Shown here piece after piece: positions 12,108 through 24,789 of a stretch of 64,000 nt of DNA; within the stretch, counting starts at the first letter, position 1; every line of letters begins with the position of its first letter. This DNA comes from Lateolabrax maculatus (taxonomy: Eukaryota; Chordata; Actinopteri; Acropomatiformes; Lateolabracidae): contig CM062202.1 of the NCBI GenBank assembly GCA_031216445.1, positions 21,041,501 to 21,105,500 of the forward strand, written 5' to 3'. The notes below the pieces were generated by a model, which saw nothing but the letters and a program-made list of their open reading frames with translations, ran no database searches and was not told where the DNA came from. Made by a program: the position numbers and the translations under genes.

Positions 12108-13309
12108 ATACAATGGCAAAGGACTCAATTAATCTTTGTCAAGAATTAGCCAAGAGGTTGAATAATCAATTTCCTTGTGTATGGCTGTGAATGGAAATAA
12201 ACAAGCCTTACTATACCAATGGGGTCACTGCAAAGCACAGCACAGGATGAAAATCTCATCAATATGCAAGGAAATCCCACTTCCACATTGATTAGCACCC
12301 TGAGGCGCCAGCACAGAACTCTGCGGGTGCCCATGTAATGGCCATGCAAGATGATTATAATGCATGGTAATCTAGGTTGATGTTTAACTTCCTGCCCGGA
12401 TCCTGCTTACTTCACACCTGACGGTATGGATCAAATCACTGATGGGTGCCTTGGACTGTCATGCCACAGAATGAGAAGTATAGAGGAAGTGACACAAAGG
12501 CGTTAAAGCTGTAATCTCCGATGCACTTAACCACACGGAGATTGGAGAAAGATTATTTTTAGATTGAAGAGCATTTGTGCAAATGAAATGTCCATTTTCC
12601 AGACTCGGCTGACAAACTTCTTCAGCGTCTGCTGACGTGATCATGGTTTGAATCCAAGATTGGGAACGGGTGTCACTTCCTTTCGTCTGGTAACTAAAGC
12701 AGACAAGCACAGATGGTGCAGTTCCTGGCGCTGCATATTCATAATTGAAAGACGGAGAATATACCCTCCTATTACATTATGTTAGCTCAAGATAAACAAC
12801 ATATTCCTACACGAGGTGTTTTTTTTTTTTTTTTCTTGCCAGGAATAATAATCGCATCAACTAACAGGTTTTGACAGAATGAGGTTTCACTCATATTAGC
12901 ATCAAGTGTGACAAGCGTGAAGTTAAGATTCTGTAGAAGAAAGAGCCGACACATTGACAGGGCTGCACTATCTGTGTGGAGTCCCCTGGTCTTCTCACTG
13001 CAGGAATTTATCATGACAGCTTATGCTAACAAGGCACAGCTTTTGGCCCACTTCTGCATGCGCAAGAAAGTGACTTTTTTTGTTAATGTTCAGTGTGTTT
13101 TTTTTCCCCGGTCGGCTGTCTTGTGTGCATGAGTGTGTTTGTTTGCATGTTTGCTTGCGAGCCGGGTTATGAGATGCAAAATCGGCCCATCCCTCCCCAG
13201 CTACGGTATTTGTCTTATTTATATGTAAATTTGGGTATATCAGTGTGAATTTGACTCAGCATTTGAGATGTGCGAACGTGTCGGTGTGTGTGCGTGGCTG
13301 TCCTTCAGC

Positions 13310-13830
13310 TAGCTGTTCCGTGAGATAATTAGCCTCTCCAAACTGCAGCGAGGTTAGGACACACGGGCCTCTAAGATTCACTAATGATGACTTTAATAAC
13401 TACTGCTTTGAAAAGCACCGAGCATGTGTGTGAATGTGTGTCTAAATTACATCTACAGTTTCTCTCAAACACACACATTTGCAACACACACAACCTTAGG
13501 GGCATGTAACCCTGATGTGAATGCATTAGCCCCCCCGACAGCCTGCAGGCATTTAACCCCTAGGCCCGTGTTAAATACACGTGTCGCGGTTAGGTGTGAG
13601 GGAACGATTATGAATATGACATGGTTTGTAAGGCAGCGAGATGTCCCTTATGCTTAATTACTCCATAGCAACAATAGAAAACTTGCGCAGAGCGAGGTGT
13701 GTGGGGAATGGCGAGGGACAAACAGTACAGAGTGTCTAGTCTTCAGATGCCAATTAGTGAGATTATATGGTTGTTTTTCCAACGGCACCCACCCCAAAGG
13801 CTCGGTGCTCAGGTGGCTAGCTGCACTGCT
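13310..13830. promoter_or_regulatory. Candidate conserved non-coding block
   Basis: Complex, repeat-free sequence with GATAATTAGCC, CACTAATGATGACTTTAATA, TGCTTAATTACTCC and CCAATTAGTGAG words, interrupted by CA-rich tracts at 13424-13500. Homeodomain cores recur. The call rests on composition only. Confidence 0.25.
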
Positions 13831-13904
13831 GAGACTTCTTCTCAAATTTTCAGAGGGACAATACCAAATAGTAAGATCTGTTGGGTAATGATACGTCGCT
13901 AAAA

Positions 13905-14110
13905 CAGTGGCTCCTAGCCTTTTTTGCTTGTGACCCCTTATACGATTATTTTTATATTTTTTTTAAGTAGCAAAATGGGACTATATATACATCCTGTTCT
14001 ACAACTCTGTGTTGTAAAAACTATAAATTAACCTTGTATAAAAAGCAATTTATATGTGTGTCCCCTTGAGTAGGAACTGAAAAGTAATTTCCCTGCACAG
14101 GCTGTTTCAT
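13905..14110 (+). repeat. hAT-like repeat edge (CAGTGGCTCCTAGCCTTTTT)
   Basis: CAGTGGCTCCTAGCCTTTTT then TGCTTGTGACCCCTTATACG is a diverged form of the CAGTGGTTCCCAACCTTTTT end found on many teleost and tetrapod hAT-type elements. The end at 61175-61203 in this window is the same motif reversed. The other terminus of this copy was not located. Confidence 0.5.
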
Positions 14111-15504
14111 CTGAATAATTTTTAGAGAAATCTAAAGTAGGGCTTTAAATAAGTACTGACTGAGTTTTTTTCCCCCTTGTTTAGTGAGTTTGAGTTTAGT
14201 AAGGTTGTGATAACTCATTTTCTGCACACCAGATGATTCTTCTCACAAAGACCAGCAGTACTTAAAACCAATTCATAATTTTCATTAATGTCTACGCTGA
14301 ACCACTGCTAGTGTTAAAGCCAATAGAAAGACACAAAATGGACATTTATCACATTTACGGCTCTTTATGACAAAGGCTGTGATCACTTCACAGTTCAGTA
14401 CAAATTGTTCATTTGGCAGAGGTCAGCCCTACAGCACTGTAGATTAATTTGTGTTTCATTTAAAGCTGACCAGAGCAGAAACAGTCCCAAGGAGTTTAAG
14501 GTGAATTCATTCGAGCTTTGCACTTTGCTGACAGCTGACTAAAGCTTCCATAGGCAGCCAAGTCAAATATCTCAGAGGTCAGAGAGGAGCAATGTGATTC
14601 AGAACTGGCAAGTCAGTACACTGTTAGGCTGGTGCTCATTAACGTCAGTTCAGTGTGGTTTCTGACAAAGTCACCAAGAGTGGAAGAACATTACCCTTTT
14701 ACTGGCTTTTGCTATGAAGCATATATTCAGAGTTTGACATGGCATTTTGAAGATGAAAGAACATTTCATTTCTGTGCATTTCAGTCAGACTGAGGGACAG
14801 ATTTGTACAGCCGGGGCAGAGGGAGCACCCATTTGTGAGCGCACAGGCAGTCTGAGGACACATTCAAACACTGGAGTTTGTGACGGAGACAGAGGGACTG
14901 ACAGAGAAAAGGACAAAGTCAGACAGCAGGAGCCGGCTGAGCTGTAGCCAGCCAGGAGAAAAAGAAAAAAAACAGGAGTGAGAAGTAGGGCAGCAGCCTG
15001 TAGTAAGCAAAGCAGGGAAGAATAGAGGATAGAGTAGAGTTTAAACTCTAGCCCGTGTCACTCCTGATCCTCTCCCCTGTCCTCTTTAGCTGCTAATTTT
15101 CCTGACTGCTCTCCTTCTCTGCCGCTGACGTGTCATGTGTAATTTGAGCACAGCCCTAGGCGGAGATTCTCCTTCTTCCCTGTTAGTTTCTCTCCAAATC
15201 GGAGCGAGCAAGCGAGCAAGCGAGCGGCGCAGCGAAAGGCCAGCCTCGTCCTTTGAGAGTTGCCAGCGAAAGGAAAGGACGGGCCATTTAAAGTGTCCCC
15301 AAAATCCACTTCCCCCCCTCCAGCGCCGGCCTGTCTGTGCCAACCAAACTGGGTCTGCGTCACAGCGGGGCAGGGAGCTGTGTTGATAGGAAGTAATAGT
15401 GTGACAGAGCAGAGTGCCCGGGTGCTTAAAAGGGATATAAAACATGATCAGCAGCATGAAAATAGTGGCACAAACACATCACCCCCTCACCTCCTTTTCC
15501 TTGT

Positions 15505-15532
15505 ACACACACACACACACACACACACACAA
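15505..15532 (+). repeat. (AC)n microsatellite
   Basis: Thirteen or fourteen uninterrupted AC units. Confidence 0.95.
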
Positions 15533-16995
15533 GTAACAGAGCGAACACCGTACAGTAAATACAAGTTTTGCTCTACTGATTTAAAACTTTCACAGAGGCT
15601 TGAAAATGTGTAGTGTATTTACTGTGTGTGTGTCAGTGTTTGTGTGTGTTTGTGTGCGCGTGTCTATAAGCTGGACAAGATGATAGATTTCTGTGCTCGG
15701 CTCCATTGTTGTCTGAAGTGAGGGGGTTGAGCGGTAAGACAGCGAGGGGAGATGTGCGGTATACAGCGGACAGAGGAAGTTGTCTGAAAGGCTTTTTTTT
15801 TCTCCCTCAGACAGAAGCTGCTTTCAGGAGAGCCAACAAGTGTGACAAATTGTTTTTTATCAGTTGACCTCTTTAAACTAGTCTACTGGCGCTTGTGGTG
15901 GAGGTTGAGGAGGGTGTTGTTCTGGCATGGATGCTTCTCAGAGCAATCTGGGATCAAGCTGTAGCTGTGGATGGCAGGAGGAGAAGGAGTTGAAGACATA
16001 GTGAGAGTGTTATTTGACTAATATTTAACTTTAAGGCGAGATATTAAGAGCTTTTTTTTCAAGCGCTTTGTGTGAAAATAAGAATTTAAAAGGCATTTTT
16101 GCCCCTTTATGGACTGTCATGTGTTGGAAAGAGAGAGGTTTGCTTTGAAAATAGTCAGACAAGGGCGTCATATCCACTGGGGATAGGGGGACATGCCCCC
16201 TCACTTTTATATTTCCTGGTCGATTTTCTTACTAAAATCTCTCTAAATAGTGTCTTTCTATCCATTTCCAGAAGTATTGATTTGCAAAGAATGATTCAAG
16301 GCCTTGCCTACAGTACATTCTATCCACCTGTCGGAGTGGAAATCAGGCTTGTGCACGTTCATCCAGTTCCACAATGATTTATAAAACAGGACTATGCAAG
16401 TGTTTTTCGTTGGACCATCCAAAGAAGTTGAATGAGCACATCTTTGGCGGACTAGTGCCGACTCTAGGTTCAGTGAGCCCCAAACACCCACTACCAGCCA
16501 GCCTTCTTTATATCCTCGGTAGGCCCTGCTTTCTTTTGCAGCACACATGCACCTTTATGCTTAGGAATGTACATAGACAGTTATACTGTACTATATCATA
16601 CTGTCTAAACCAACACTGTTTTCTGGCATTGCTGGACTTTACCCTTTGTCTGAATGAATGTTAAAATTATACAATAAGTACTTGTAGTTTTACATAATTT
16701 AGCCCAAACATTTTTATATGAATTCTAAAAAACTTTGTTTATTTAATGGTGTCTTCCCTTGTCCTCTGTGGCCTTTTCCTTTTCAGTGACTTTGCACAAG
16801 CACTCCAGGTCTATGCTGAAATTCACACTCATTCCAAAGCATAAGCTTTAAAGCTATAAACCTATAAATCCCACTCTTTGCCTAGAAATGGCCGTGTGGG
16901 TTGCGCATGTATACGGCTCCACTGTGCATGTACTTGTGTGTTCTGTCAGACTTCCGAAGCCCCTGCTGTTGCTGCTGTCTGTCAGTCTTACTCAC

Positions 16996-17191
16996 TTGTG
17001 GGACTTTTTGCCCTCCGTGCCCGCGGGGCCAGAGCCGCAGTCGTGAGCCTGAATGATGAAGGTGTATTCCTTCTGCAGCTCGCAGTCCACCAGGCCGCTT
17101 GCCCTCAGCTGGCCCTCACCAGACGTACCGTTCAGCACCACTGCCTCGAACGGAGCCTCCAGCCCGTGGATGTTGAACGCACAGATCTCCC
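16996..17191 (-). CDS. clstn2: clstn2 coding exon 3: main part of cadherin repeat 1
   Basis: This 196-base exon continues the frame of the 59502-59624 exon. It opens with GG, completing Gly, and then reads EICAFNIHGLEAPFEAVVLN, which matches the calsyntenin-2 pattern CAF-HG-PFEAVVLN. The middle reads GTSGEGQLRA and DCELQKEYTFIIQAHDCG, and the exon ends KKSH plus two bases of the next Lys codon. The tripeptide Asn-Gly-Thr is an N-glycosylation sequon at the place where human CLSTN2 has Asn-Lys-Thr, so a glycan on this cadherin repeat is likely conserved. The acceptor is a long C/T-rich tract ending CTGCAG (AG at 17193-17192). The donor is AA|GTGAGTAAG, close to the perfect consensus. The exon runs from phase 1 to phase 2, so skipping it alone would shift the frame. 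An open frame on the opposite strand across this exon is a shadow. Confidence 0.97.
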
Positions 17192-18090
17192 CTGCAGAGC
17201 AGAGGGGAGGGAGGTAGTGGAGGGAAAAGGAGGGAGGGGGGATGAGGATGAGGTCAGTGTTAATCAATCAGGTGGAATACATGTGAAGAATAAATGATGA
17301 GGTCTATGAAACAAGAGCCTCACTGTTTTGTTTTTTTTAAGGGAACTTCTATGAGTGTTACTGCCCCCACCATTAAATCACCAAACTCTGCAGTTCCAAC
17401 TTTAGGGTAAACTGGTTCGCATTTGCAGTAAAAATCAAGTTCACGTTTGCTTCATCTTTATTCTTTTGTAATGCAGAAGAGTAACAAGCACATGCACTTT
17501 GGATGATGCCCTCCTCAGTCTCAGTGATGGTCACAGTCTGACCTCGTTTAAACAGGTACATCGTGCTAGTTGCACAAAATACGGTTGCAAAGTGGGTGGA
17601 AGTATTTTGGGCCCCTTTATCCCTAAGTCAGTGTAATGCCGCACGATTTTCTTGTAATCTACTCTGCATGTCCCATTCCTGTGACAGTACTTGATTCGTT
17701 CCACTGTAATTACATGCACCCGACACTACGTATCTGTTCAGTAGAAGTAGACTTCAAAAAGAGAGAAACCTGTTCCTCGATAACTTCTCTCTTACCAGTG
17801 TCCTCAGGCAGTCCTGAAAGTTAAAAAAGCAACTTGGAAAGATTTATCACCTCTGGAATACTGCTTAGTCAAGGGAAGCTGCAGAACAGAGTCCATTCAG
17901 AAGTTTATGCATGCTGCAGGATGGCAAAAATAGGCTTTCACTTTTCTGTTCAGTCACCTTGGCTAATTTCTACTCCTACTTTAGAGTTACATATGTAATG
18001 TGGGAAGTTTATAAATAGATCCTATCCCCACTTATGCACCTTCCGTGTAATTGCTATTGTGAAAAACAACAAGGACATTCCTGCTGTTTG

Positions 18091-18106
18091 CCCCCCCCCC
18101 CCCCCC
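18091..18106 (+). repeat. Poly-C run of 16
   Basis: Uninterrupted C homopolymer; length is likely to vary or be miscounted in sequencing. Confidence 0.9.
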
Positions 18107-18362
18107 AACAAGTAGACATTCTTTCGAAAAAAACGAAAAAACAACATACAGCACAATTGAGTTACATGGGGCTCAAATAAAACCACGATGTCTCAAAGTC
18201 ACCCTTGTGGAGAGATATAGGGGAAGAAAATCCATTTAAATCCAGAGTGAGCAGCTGACAAGAGCAAAACAAAAGAGCCAAGAGGCGCCTGACATTTATT
18301 AGCAGGCTGTATGAAAAAGAGGTCCATTTCTGGAGTTGGTGAGTTGGAAGTTTTTTTCTTCC

Positions 18363-18383
18363 TTTTTTTTTTTTTTTTTTTTT
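18363..18383 (+). repeat. Poly-T run of 21
   Basis: Uninterrupted T homopolymer followed by C. No retroposed body ending here was recognised. Confidence 0.9.
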
Positions 18384-18630
18384 CTTGGGAGACTTGACAC
18401 CCCTCACGTTTCCACTAGTGGGATTTCAGGGAATCACTTAACGCACCCGGCACACACTCTGACCTGTGACAGCTAATTGCTCTGATATCACTTAAACTAA
18501 CAGCAAAGACTAAATTGGATTCCCAAACAGCTTTGTGTGCACATTGCTCCTGGCAAGTTCTGATAAGAGCATCTTTATTTTCTACCAACCTTCCCCTTTC
18601 TCTCCCCTTTCATCCTGTCTCTGTCATAAT

Positions 18631-18657
18631 CCCCCCCACCCCCCACCCGCCCTCCCT
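18631..18657 (-). other. Putative G-quadruplex motif (minus strand)
   Basis: On the plus strand C7-A-C6-A-C3-G-C3-T-C3 gives at least four G-runs with one-base loops on the minus strand, which is the sense strand of clstn2. It meets the usual G3+N1-7 rule. Folding is not shown by sequence alone. Confidence 0.65.
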
Positions 18658-19849
18658 TCCTGTTGGGGCAGGGACTGAAATGACAATTTGCCCACAGAGG
18701 AGCTATAGGCACAATGATAAAGAAAGAGTAGAAAAAGGAAAAAAGGAGAACCGAAAATGAGAGCACAGGGAGGGGGGTGTCGACACTGTCTGCACGCTGT
18801 AAAAACTTCCCCCTCCGCATTGCCTGAACAATGACTTATCAGAGTTAAATTCGCCCCCACAATATGCGGAAACATGGCTTGCCTACAATGGCATTTAGGT
18901 GAACGTTGTGCGACGGGTAGTGACAGAAGATGCAACAGTCTTGATGTGCCGCTTCCCTCAATGGTGCACCACCGTACAAAGCAGGCAAATGGAAAATCCA
19001 TCACCGCTGGAGCGAGAAATAAATCCAATATACACAAGCAAGTGCAGAAGCTTCCCATCAGGGTGAATATGCTGAGGATATGCTGATGGCGCATGGCCAC
19101 AGCTGAGGCTGGGTGGCCCGACATGATTTAATTGTAGCCGATGGGGGAGCGGGGGAGAGGGCTCAAGGTGACCTCGGGAGGAGGGCCTCCCTCTTTTAAG
19201 ACTCAAATGGACACTCAAACTGCCCCGGGAGGGGCGTCAGACCTGCAGCTTTTTTCTCTTTTCTTACATCCACATATCACTTCACTCCAGACCTGATAAG
19301 TGTTCTTCCCCCACCCGCAGAGAAGCAAAAGACGGCGGGCGGAGGAGGGAGGGACGAGGGGTGGAAGCGCTGGGCCCCGGCGGCAGCGGAGGAACAGATG
19401 TTGGGCGGCTGGCACTTGGCAGAGGCAGAGAGCTCCCAAATGCTAATTACTGCGCTAAACTGTTAGCTAAATATGTGTCTCCGCGTCACATTAGGCTTTT
19501 AAGAGGTAGATTTATGGTCAGAATGAACTCTGTCTTCTTGTGGGGGGGAGGGAGGGGGCATTTAAAACTAATGAATGCAAACTAATGGATATGTATGCGG
19601 CAATGCTATTTCTTTATTAGTCTGTTTGCTCGGTTATCATCACTGTTTGGTTATTTGGCATAATGAATTGTTTTTATGCTCTCCCGTACAGTGTAGGATG
19701 TCTGGAACATTTTTAATCACTATTTGCTTTCCACACATATCCAGTAAAACTTAGACACTAACTTACTTGACTTTTAAGGGCACCCTCTATTTGTCTCATT
19801 CTTTCCTCTACCTTATTCGCTGCTGCTGTGATTACTAACTTTCCCCTTG

Positions 19850-20240
19850 GGCATCGTTACATTTTCATTTAATCAAGTCCAAATTAATGACTATGTCTAT
19901 TAATCGGTGGGAATGTGTGCTCAGGACTTAAGCTGCTGTCCTGTCGGTGTCAGAAGTCGGGCAGCGCTCAACACCTCAAGGGAATCGGGCACCCGTCCAC
20001 GGCAGCCTATCTTTGAGGACACGGAGCTCATTATCAGTGAAGGCAGAGGTGCTTTACTGGCACCGCTGGCCTCCGTTTGCAGAGCTGGAGGAGTGTGACA
20101 AAGTATCGGGGGGCCACAGCGCCTCGGGGGCCCCAAGTTATTATCAAAGCTGACAGAGCATCGCTGATGAGCCGCCTGCATCCCAATATACACACAAGCT
20201 GCTTCGGCTGAAAAGGCGCTCTCGCACATAAGTGCATAGA
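19850..20240. promoter_or_regulatory. Candidate conserved non-coding block, GC- and CpG-richer
   Basis: Starts with TTTAATCAAGTCCAAATTAA and TATTAATCGG, then a CpG-richer stretch through GGCAGCGCTCAACACC, GCTCATTATCAGTG and AAGTTATTATCAAAGCTGAC. Open frames here on both strands have no family resemblance. Confidence 0.3.
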
Positions 20241-20759
20241 TATGCGCGGCAGCTGTTTACTGCGCGTTTGAGTGAGAAGTAAGAGCGGAGATATCAGGCG
20301 GGAAACAGTCACACCGCTGAGAGGAAGAGGAGGGAAGAGGGAGATATGAGGGGAGATGAAAGGAGGAGCCGGGAAGGATGGGAACGTGGCCACTGCCTTA
20401 GGGCAGCTCCGATCTCCCTACTGGAGAGTGACCAAAGCACAAGCATGAATACACACACTTACATTTACTCAAACTGTGCCAGTTTGGCAGCTCTAATCAG
20501 AGCTGACATGCCTTTCATCCTCCTACTGTTGGAACACATACCACGTAGACAGCAAGTAAATCAGATTACTGGATATCACACTGTTACTGAGCACATTCTG
20601 GACCAGGCATCAATTTGCTGGCACCCAAATGTTTTTTTGCGCCCACATTATCTTAATATTTTCACTTGCCAATTTTAGTAACTCAACCCTATGTGCACAG
20701 GAGTTGCCGTCTACTGTGCGGTTTACACAGTTGTCATGATTTCAGCTGCTTTTCCAATT

Positions 20760-21070
20760 TGGATTTGGCATGAAATTAGCCCTTGTATTAGTCACCCGCA
20801 TAACCCGCTAATTCTCCCTCTCATTTTAGTCACAAAAACACAATCGCACGTCCACAAGCACTCTGGGATACACGGATACACACTCACTCAGACGCACCCC
20901 AGCCCTCTCAGCTGCAGTGCAGAGATAGACTGTCAGCCTCATAACTCTGCAGAGGGCCGAAATTGAAAATGCTGTAATTATGCTCTTCATGAAATTAGCC
21001 AGCCGGGGAAAAAACACAATTGAGAAGCTGTCCATTCTGGTGATAAGGATTAATACTAATCAAGCCCGCA
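20760..21070. promoter_or_regulatory. Candidate conserved non-coding block
   Basis: GCTAATTCTCCC, GCTGTAATTATGCTCTTCAT, GAAATTAGCCAG and AAGGATTAATACTAATCAAG give many homeodomain cores within about 300 repeat-free bases. Confidence 0.35.
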
Positions 21071-22073
21071 TGTTCTGACTGGAGCACACGGAACCTGGAG
21101 TGGTGTCTGTGTACAGTGTGTCTGTGTGTGTGTGTCGGATGGGGGATTTTTAATTAAAGACACAGTTTCTCAACAGGGGTTTAGAGGGGGGGGGGGGTGT
21201 TTGTGCGTAAGACTGTTGAAGAGGGGTTGTGAGATGATTTACTCTGCCTCGCGGTTGTTACCCCCCACCCCCTCACCCCCATCTTCTCACTCTTAATTAC
21301 GTTATAGGCTTCTCTCACGGAGTTAATGCCAACCCACTGTCTTTTAACAGAGTGAAAACCCACCCTCTGTGTGTGCATGTGAGAGTGGTGTCAGAGTGAA
21401 GGGTGGAGGGCTGAACCTGTCAATCAAACTCTCACGTCAAGCAAGCAATAGGCGGGCTCCGGGAGAAATTTTGGGCCTCTGAAAACAGCTCATGAGGGGC
21501 TAAAACAGTATTCATGGGTTCTTCCCCTAATTTAGTGCCCCTGGTTGGGCTTGTTTTCTGTCTGTTTTTTTTTCTGTGGACAGTTTGACAAGCTACCAAA
21601 TACCTTTTTTTGCAGTGAACAGTCACGTTTTCTATGAGGGACATGATCAAAACCGTGATCTAGCGTGACACATGTAATTCAGAGCATATGTTGCACAACA
21701 TCAAGATGGACATATATTGTAAAATATCCATCAAATTGCTTGTTTTAGTTTAGAAAAGAGAGAAAAATAAATTAACTGTCAATCTATTTTGTTGTTTTTC
21801 CTTACTCTAGTAATCATTTTGTGGTGTCCCAACTGCTGCTCTACAGCTCTGTATTGCTCTGTATTGGCAGAGCCATCCAATAAAATTTGAAGGATTGGAT
21901 TAAATCACTCTCATAACTATTCCAGTCCTTGTATTCAGTTTCACGTTGAAATGCAGTATGTTACATTTCCCTAATATTTGTACCAAAAACGCTGGATGAT
22001 ACACACTCCATGATACAACTCATCAGTGTCTCTTTGTTAGGCTTTCCGTTATAAATTAGTGGTCTTTAGGTCC

Positions 22074-22195
22074 AAGGCGAGATAACCCTGGTGGCATCAT
22101 CGGGGGTAATTTCTCAGACTGTAGGTACTACTTCCCAGAGGCTGAGTAGAACTCCCAATGATGACTAATAAACTGATCTTGATGTGTAGAATTTC
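22074..22195 (-). repeat. Interspersed repeat family B, copy 2 (reverse)
   Basis: AAGGCGAGATAACCCTGGTG followed by GCATCATCGGGGGTAA is the reverse complement of the end of the copy at 5770-5895. The remainder is diverged. Confidence 0.5.
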
Positions 22196-22439
22196 AAACA
22201 AGAAGTGGATTATTTCACTTGTTTTCAAACTTCTTCTAGAAGTGGGTAATATGTGAGTACCAGTGAGCAACATCATAGTGATGAAGTGAGGTGAATTAGA
22301 GTAAGTCTGGGGCAGAGAAACACAACTGGCAGAAGCTTGTAGGCCGAATCACCATGCCGGTGCTTGCTTCTAAATCGCCTCTCTCCAAGGAACTTCGCTG
22401 GACAGCAGCATTCCGGGGTTCTGAAAACATCAATGCTAT

Positions 22440-22690
22440 TTTGTCTTAGCGGCTTGAAAGGCCTGTTAGCTCTGCCAACTGTGTGAGATGCCGTACACCC
22501 ACCTCCTCCTATATGTCAATAAAGTTAATCACAAACCCCAGCAGGCGACGTGTCAATTACTTCAGCCTCAACCTGGAGCGGAGCCAATGCACTGCTGTGC
22601 TGCCGTCAAACTATCAATAACAAACTGGGATCCGATGCAGCACCATCAATTTAATCCGCGGGCTACTTGATGGTTACGTCTACTCAGAAA
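22440..22690. promoter_or_regulatory. Candidate conserved non-coding block
   Basis: AATAAAGTTAATCACAAACC, GTGTCAATTACTTCAGCC, CAAACTATCAATAACAAAC and CATCAATTTAATCCGCGG. The block is complex and repeat-free, with HNF1-like GTTAATCAC and SOX-like AACAAA/ACAAT words. The call rests on composition only. Confidence 0.35.
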
Positions 22691-23881
22691 CTATTCACTC
22701 GACCAGGAATAAACAAACTCCACAGCAATGCGAATGCACTGCATTTATTTGTACAAAAATGATTGACTTCCCCTGTTTCCTGTTGTTTATTTCAGAACAT
22801 GTAGGACAAGGCTGACCTTTCCATAAAGTGTTCATTGTGAGGAAATGACATAACGGAATTTAAGGAATTTTGGGATGATTTATGAATTATGTTCTTATTT
22901 GTTGTCACAGCTACTGCTTACTGTTTAAAGCCGTCTTTATAACCCTTTCTATTTATGGACTGTCTCTGGTGCTTGAATACATTTGTGCAGCACTGTTGTC
23001 CTGACGTGTTTGAGTTCACAGTGCTTTGTAAGCCCATGCAGGCTGGACATAGTTATATACATCACACAATTATAAAAATGTCATACATTCATTCATTCCA
23101 TAAGCTTTTCTGTCATTTATAATACTATAAGGCCACTTTGTTGTTGACTGTCACCACTGAAAAGTCCACTGTGTGAAATGACTTGATTTAGGCCCTTTAC
23201 AGTAAATCTAAGCCTGGATTACATATTTTTCCCTTCATTATTTTGCACAATGTGGCTGGATTACATTTAGATTATGTACAATTATAGTCTGATACAGATA
23301 ACTCCCTTAGCCCCCCCAAATTACAAACACCCTGAAAAACTGTTTCTTCTTTTTCTCATACAAAAGTAAATTGAAAATTTAGACTTCCAAATAAGGACGG
23401 ACAAAGAAAGAAACCAAGAGGGGGGAAAAACCCACTGCAAAACATTAACAAAACACAGGGAAGGCAATCACATTAAACACAGTGAAAAATCAATAGTTTC
23501 TATTTTCCAATTCTGTTCATGGAAATGGCCTCAGGGGAGAGCATGTGTCCTTGTCTGAGCAAGGCCAGTTAGAGTTCAATGTGTTCAAATATCCATATCA
23601 GAGTTTATGACCCCCATTAATGCCCCTGAGGACGTTCTCTGCACAGCTGACTAACACGATGAAACAGACACCATCGCCTCGCTTGACACTCCCTTTGACC
23701 ATGGATGTGGTTTATTAGATCTAAGGTCAACAAAGCAGAGCAAATTTAACAGCAAACACACAACAGAATACATAGAGTGGGCTATGTGTACATCTGACTG
23801 ATATCCTGGTTACACTGTATGAGAAGTTCTTTCTTAACGCAACAAACTCAAGTGACCATGTTTTGTTTGAGCGATTACAGT

Positions 23882-23925
23882 ACGTCAAGTCAACTTTATT
23901 TGTTTGGCCCAATATCAATAACTGT
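23882..23925 (+). repeat. Short teleost repeat edge (GTCAAGTCAACTTTATTTGT)
   Basis: GTCAAGTCAACTTTATTTGT followed by TTGGCCCAATATCAATA matches the start of a very common teleost interspersed sequence. Only about 45 bases are recognisable. Confidence 0.5.
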
Positions 23926-24789
23926 ATGAATGTCATCACTACATTATATAATCTGGTAAAACTCATGCATGGATTATGAGAAGCATGTTAAAGATCTTGG
24001 CTAACTCTCACACTAAACAGATCCCTCTGGCATAGAAACCATTGACAGCTTTCACTTTTGGTTTTATTCATCATTGAAATTTAATTTAATTTAATAAATG
24101 ACTTGTTTCATACTTGTTCAGTTGTTTGCCAACAGAAACAGAACAATATGTCAACGGGGACACCTAAATTGGTACTTCAGCTATATTAAAACACAGTATA
24201 AGTCCACTGTATGGCCGTAAAATGTTAATATAGCCATTTGCACAGCTGTCATTAACCTGAATTTATATGACATTTTATGTAATATTTATTCTTGTAATGA
24301 TTACAACCACCACCATAATTATCACAGGTTGTCATTTGTCATCTTCATACCTAATATTATCCAGCCTGAGGGCAGGAGCGGACCTGAGCAGACTGGCCCG
24401 ACCACACAGTTGAGTGGAGCGTCGGCTGACAATTGGTGGAGCTCCCCAGGGTTTCAGGTGAGAGGCCTGAATCTTTCTCTTGTTGACTAGCAACCAAGGT
24501 ATTCAGGTGTGTGATGGCCTGTTAGTAGCTGGTACAGCCATAAGGCTCTGCCATGACAGTTTGTGCTCAAACAAGTATTTTCTAACGAACAGTAAATTAC
24601 TACTTCGTTAAGGTTAGGGGACTTAAAATAATAAATGCCTGGTTCAGGTTGGGAAACGGCTTTTATTTAGAAGATATAACTTTCTATTATAAAGGCATTG
24701 AGGGCTTGTTGAAAAGAAGGACTCAATCAGATGGTGTCAGAGGTTCATGGTAACAGCACGATAAGATGAATAAGACTTCAATCAGAGAA

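Larger units (their letters stand above)
5200..16995 (-). other. clstn2: clstn2 intron 3 (11,796 bp)
   Basis: GT donor at 16995-16994 and AG acceptor at 5201-5200. Contents in window order: two repeat relics (5482-5705, 5770-5895); A+T-rich sequence without features (5900-7225); a probable interspersed repeat (7228-7560); TG microsatellites (7902-8981); unassigned sequence (9000-10160); a CpG-dense block (10180-10400); A+T-rich probable repeat material (10900-11100); a fossil LINE fragment (11525-11690); a CA microsatellite (12082-12107); complex candidate regulatory sequence (13310-13830); a repeat edge (13905-14110); unassigned purine-rich sequence (14740-15060); a short GAGCGAGCAAGC-like tandem (15198-15225); and a CA microsatellite (15505-15532). 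The stretch 16150-16560 gave me an impression of an interspersed element but shows no ends I can define. No coding exon was found here. Confidence 0.9.

Noticed and set aside
12820..12834. Poly-T run as the tail of a reverse-strand retroposon
   Set aside because: No retroposon body or target duplication flanks it.
15086..15613. Overlapping frames of 76-123 codons on both strands
   Set aside because: Frames open on both strands in a GC-richer stretch, ending in a CA microsatellite; composition explains them.
16878..17297. 139-codon open frame on the plus strand across exon 3
   Set aside because: It is the antisense shadow of the real minus-strand exon and shows no family resemblance.
18624..19124. 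166-codon minus-strand frame
   Set aside because: It begins in unassigned sequence and ends in the C-run region; I recognise no family and see no exon borders.
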